A stretch of DNA of 64,000 nucleotides. It comes from Enterococcus innesii (GTDB lineage: Bacteria > Bacillota > Bacilli > Lactobacillales > Enterococcaceae). The stretch lies in NCBI GenBank assembly GCA_018982785.1, contig JAHHEN010000006.1:124001-188000 (forward strand), read 5' to 3'. Every line of letters starts with the position of its first letter. The first letter of the stretch is position 1. Of this stretch, positions 62,392-64,000 are shown in pieces. Under the pieces are notes generated by a model, which ran no database searches, was not told the DNA's origin, and worked only from the letters and a program-made list of their open reading frames with translations. The translations under genes were made by a program, and so were the position numbers.

Positions 62392-64000
62392 TTATTTCAC
62401 ACGTAGAGCGAAGCTAGCAGTCGAAAAGCCTGATTGTGCTTCGGTGACTGTATAACCCGTGCTTGGCGCATGGATATAGCTTGTATTACTTGTAGCGATC
62501 GCTACGTGGTAGGTATTCCCTTTTTGACCCCAGAACAGCAAGTCGCCAGCTTGTGCTTGCGAGACAGGAATGATCGTCCCTGCGCTTTCTTGTGGGACTG
62601 TCCAATCACCGATGTTTTTGCCCGTCACTTTTAAGAAGACGTAGCGTGTAAACCCAGAACAGTCGAAGACATCTGGTCCTTTGCCTCCCCATTGATAAGG
62701 AGTGCCGATATGTTTTCTAGCTTCTGCAACGATCGCTGCTCCATCCACGCTCATTGGAACATTGGTATTGCCTGCGTTGTTATTGTTGCCAGGAGTCGTT
62801 GCACTGACTTCTTTGACATATGCTGCAGATACCCAGCCACCCGTTGATAACTTATACCAAGTGGTATTGCCATTGACTGACGTGCCTTGTTTTTGAGCAA
62901 CTGCTTTGAAGGTCGCATTGCTGCCCAAACTGCTGACTACACTTGCAGAAGTTGATGCATTTGAGCGGACATTCATACCAGTGGTTGTTTGGAACGTCTT
63001 ATTGATGGCTTGCTCACTCGCATTGCTTGAGCCGTTTGATGAGCCAGTATTGTTTGAACCTGTGTTTGAATTATTATTATTACTTGTATTTCCAGAACTA
63101 GACGTGACATCACGCACATATGCCGCTGTGATCCAGCCACCGGTCGATACTTTGTACCAAACATTGGTGCCGCCAACGGATGTGCCATTTTTCTGGGCAA
63201 CGACCTTCACCGTCGTGCTGTTGCTTAGGCTGCCAACGACACTGCCGCTTGTTGAGGCACTCGAACGAACATTTAATGCCGCTGTTGTTTTCACGTTCTT
63301 GCTGATAGCCGTTTCTGCAGAAACACTTGTATTGCCGCCAGAAGAACTATTGCCTGTGGAGCTACTGGACACATCTTTGACATAGGCTGCCGTGATCCAA
63401 CCGCCTGTGGACAATTTGTACCAAGTGGTCGTGCCATTCACCGATGTACCACTCTTTTGTGCAACGACTTGTACTGTCGCATTACTGCTCAAACCGCGTA
63501 CGACACTAGAACTTGTCGTTGCATTTGAACGGACGTTCAATGCAGTAGTCGTTTTCACTGATTTCGAAATTGCTTTTTCCGATGAAGAAGACGACGAATT
63601 GGACGAGCCTGTATTGGCAGAAGAGGAGCCTGAGGTGCTCTTCACATAAGCCCCTGAGATCCAGCCGCCTGTTGATAGCTTATACCATGTTGTATTGCCA
63701 TTCACTGAGGTACCGTTCTTTTGAGCCACCGCAGTGATTGTTGTATTTGCTCCTACACCACTTACGATAGAGGCACTTGTTGAAGCATTTGAACGAACAT
63801 TCAGTGAAGCTGTTGTTTTAAATTGTCGATTGATCGCCGTTTCAGCTGACGATCTGGCAAGAGTAGCAGTTGTGTTGGTTGATGACGAAGCGTTCGTCGT
63901 TTCGGTCGCATGAGCAAGAGACGTAAAGACACCTGATGTTGATGCTAACGCTGCTGTGATACCCAATCCTTTTTGTACGAAAAGGGACCGTTTTTGTTTC
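62392..64000 (-). CDS. Secreted SH3b4-NlpC/P60 peptidoglycan hydrolase (start beyond right edge)
   Basis: The frame is open to position 64000, where it encodes the positively charged start of a signal peptide (KQKRSLFVQKGLG then ITAALASTSG, cleavage near LAHA), so only the first few codons are missing. Four SH3b repeats follow, each about 65 residues with LNVRS and WYKLSTGGW motifs, separated by Ser/Asn linkers. The C-terminal NlpC/P60 domain has DCSGFTRYVF (nucleophile), YHVAIATS and YIHAPS. It is a wall endopeptidase of the D,L type. The repeats probably bind peptidoglycan cross-bridges. Confidence 0.92.
   Translation of the reverse strand, partial: KQKRSLFVQKGLGITAALASTSGVFTSLAHATETTNASSSTNTTATLARSSAETAINRQFKTTASLNVRSNASTSASIVSGVGANTTITAVAQKNGTSVNGNTTWYKLSTGGWISGAYVKSTSGSSSANTGSSNSSSSSSEKAISKSVKTTTALNVRSNATTSSSVVRGLSSNATVQVVAQKSGTSVNGTTTWYKLSTGGWITAAYVKDVSSSSTGNSSSGGNTSVSAETAISKNVKTTAALNVRSSASTSGSVVGSLSNSTTVKVVAQKNGTSVGGTNVWYKVSTGGWITAAYVRDVTSSSGNTSNNNNSNTGSNNTGSSNGSSNASEQAINKTFQTTTGMNVRSNASTSASVVSSLGSNATFKAVAQKQGTSVNGNTTWYKLSTGGWVSAAYVKEVSATTPGNNNNAGNTNVPMSVDGAAIVAEARKHIGTPYQWGGKGPDVFDCSGFTRYVFLKVTGKNIGDWTVPQESAGTIIPVSQAQAGDLLFWGQKGNTYHVAIATSNTSYIHAPSTGYTVTEAQSGFSTASFALRVK
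62809..63834 (-). repeat. Four tandem SH3b-coding repeats
   Basis: Units at 63834-63640, 63570-63373, 63309-63109 and 63009-62809, spaced 264, 261 and 300 bases. Each codes an SH3b domain with the shared VRSxAxTSxSVV and STGGW cores. Confidence 0.9.

Noticed and set aside
62906-63649. Long plus-strand open frames (159 and 85 codons) opposite the SH3b/NlpC gene
   Set aside because: They mirror the Ser/Thr-rich repeats of the minus gene, giving artificial Val/Leu-rich peptides, and have no RBS.
62809-63834. Tandem repeats as a possible CRISPR array
   Set aside because: Units are about 195-200 bases, in frame and code for SH3b domains.

Overview
The window looks like a chromosomal segment of an Enterococcus. 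The evidence is the enterococcal division-and-cell-wall order (DUF3397, mraZ, rsmH, ftsL, class B PBP, mraY), a PcsB-like secreted hydrolase, a zinc-independent ribosomal protein cluster, many PTS operons and strong AGGAGG ribosome binding sites. Protein style and a moderate GC content suit the E. casseliflavus/gallinarum side of the genus, but I cannot fix the species. No rRNA, tRNA, insertion sequence, prophage or CRISPR array was seen. Most genes lie on the minus strand.

Layout. 1-5.1 kb: start of the dcw cluster, with mraY cut by the left edge. 5.4-10 kb: a DUF4044 miniprotein, cardiolipin synthase, then ftsX, ftsE and prfB, the last with its classical +1 frameshift. 10-18.3 kb: secA, then a maltodextrin ABC importer operon behind its LacI-type regulator. 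18.4-23.6 kb: hpf, comFC/comFA, a stand-alone PTS IIB, yigZ and a GntR regulator. 23.8-28.8 kb: a 1408-residue 2-hydroxyacyl-CoA dehydratase/activase-type protein divergent from a TetR regulator. 29.3-31 kb: a cluster of cysteine-poor ribosomal proteins L33, S14 and L32 behind a Zur-like box, followed by a NusG domain II protein. 31.2-35.6 kb: an S9 peptidase, a tocopherol-cyclase-family protein and a PadR-controlled membrane protein. 35.7-39.3 kb: a fructose-type PTS with class II aldolase and DeoR regulator. 39.6-47.9 kb: an OYE reductase, a HelD-like helicase, a PcsB-like CHAP protein, a membrane-anchored metallophosphoesterase and a cold-shock protein. 48.1-53.8 kb: two 6-phospho-beta-glucosidases and a beta-glucoside PTS divergent from an RpiR regulator. 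54-64 kb: two lipoproteins, a zinc-ribbon membrane protein, a HAD phosphatase, a MerR/GNAT divergent pair, oleate hydratase and an SH3b/NlpC-P60 hydrolase cut by the right edge.

The most striking global signal is technical or evolutionary. Thirteen reading-frame breaks in ten genes are each explained by loss of one base in or beside a short single-base run: cls, comFA, the TetR gene, the S9 peptidase (two), the fructose IIBC gene, the helicase (three), both beta-glucosidases, the merR-type gene and the zinc-ribbon gene. Every one needs +1 base and none needs a deletion. Systematic under-calling of homopolymers is more likely than ten independent pseudogenes. The annotation therefore gives full corrected spans.

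Regulatory reading adds several precise sites: a MalR-like operator between -35 and -10 plus a cre-like site for the maltodextrin operon, a MerR-type 19-bp-spacer promoter for a GNAT gene, a Zur-like box, divergent dyads for the TetR and RpiR pairs, and a promoter plus Shine-Dalgarno arrangement that forces an ATT or ATC start for the metallophosphoesterase. I found no clearly new defence or mobile system. The best candidates for under-described biology are the giant dehydratase/TetR pair and the zinc-responsive cluster with its two extra proteins.
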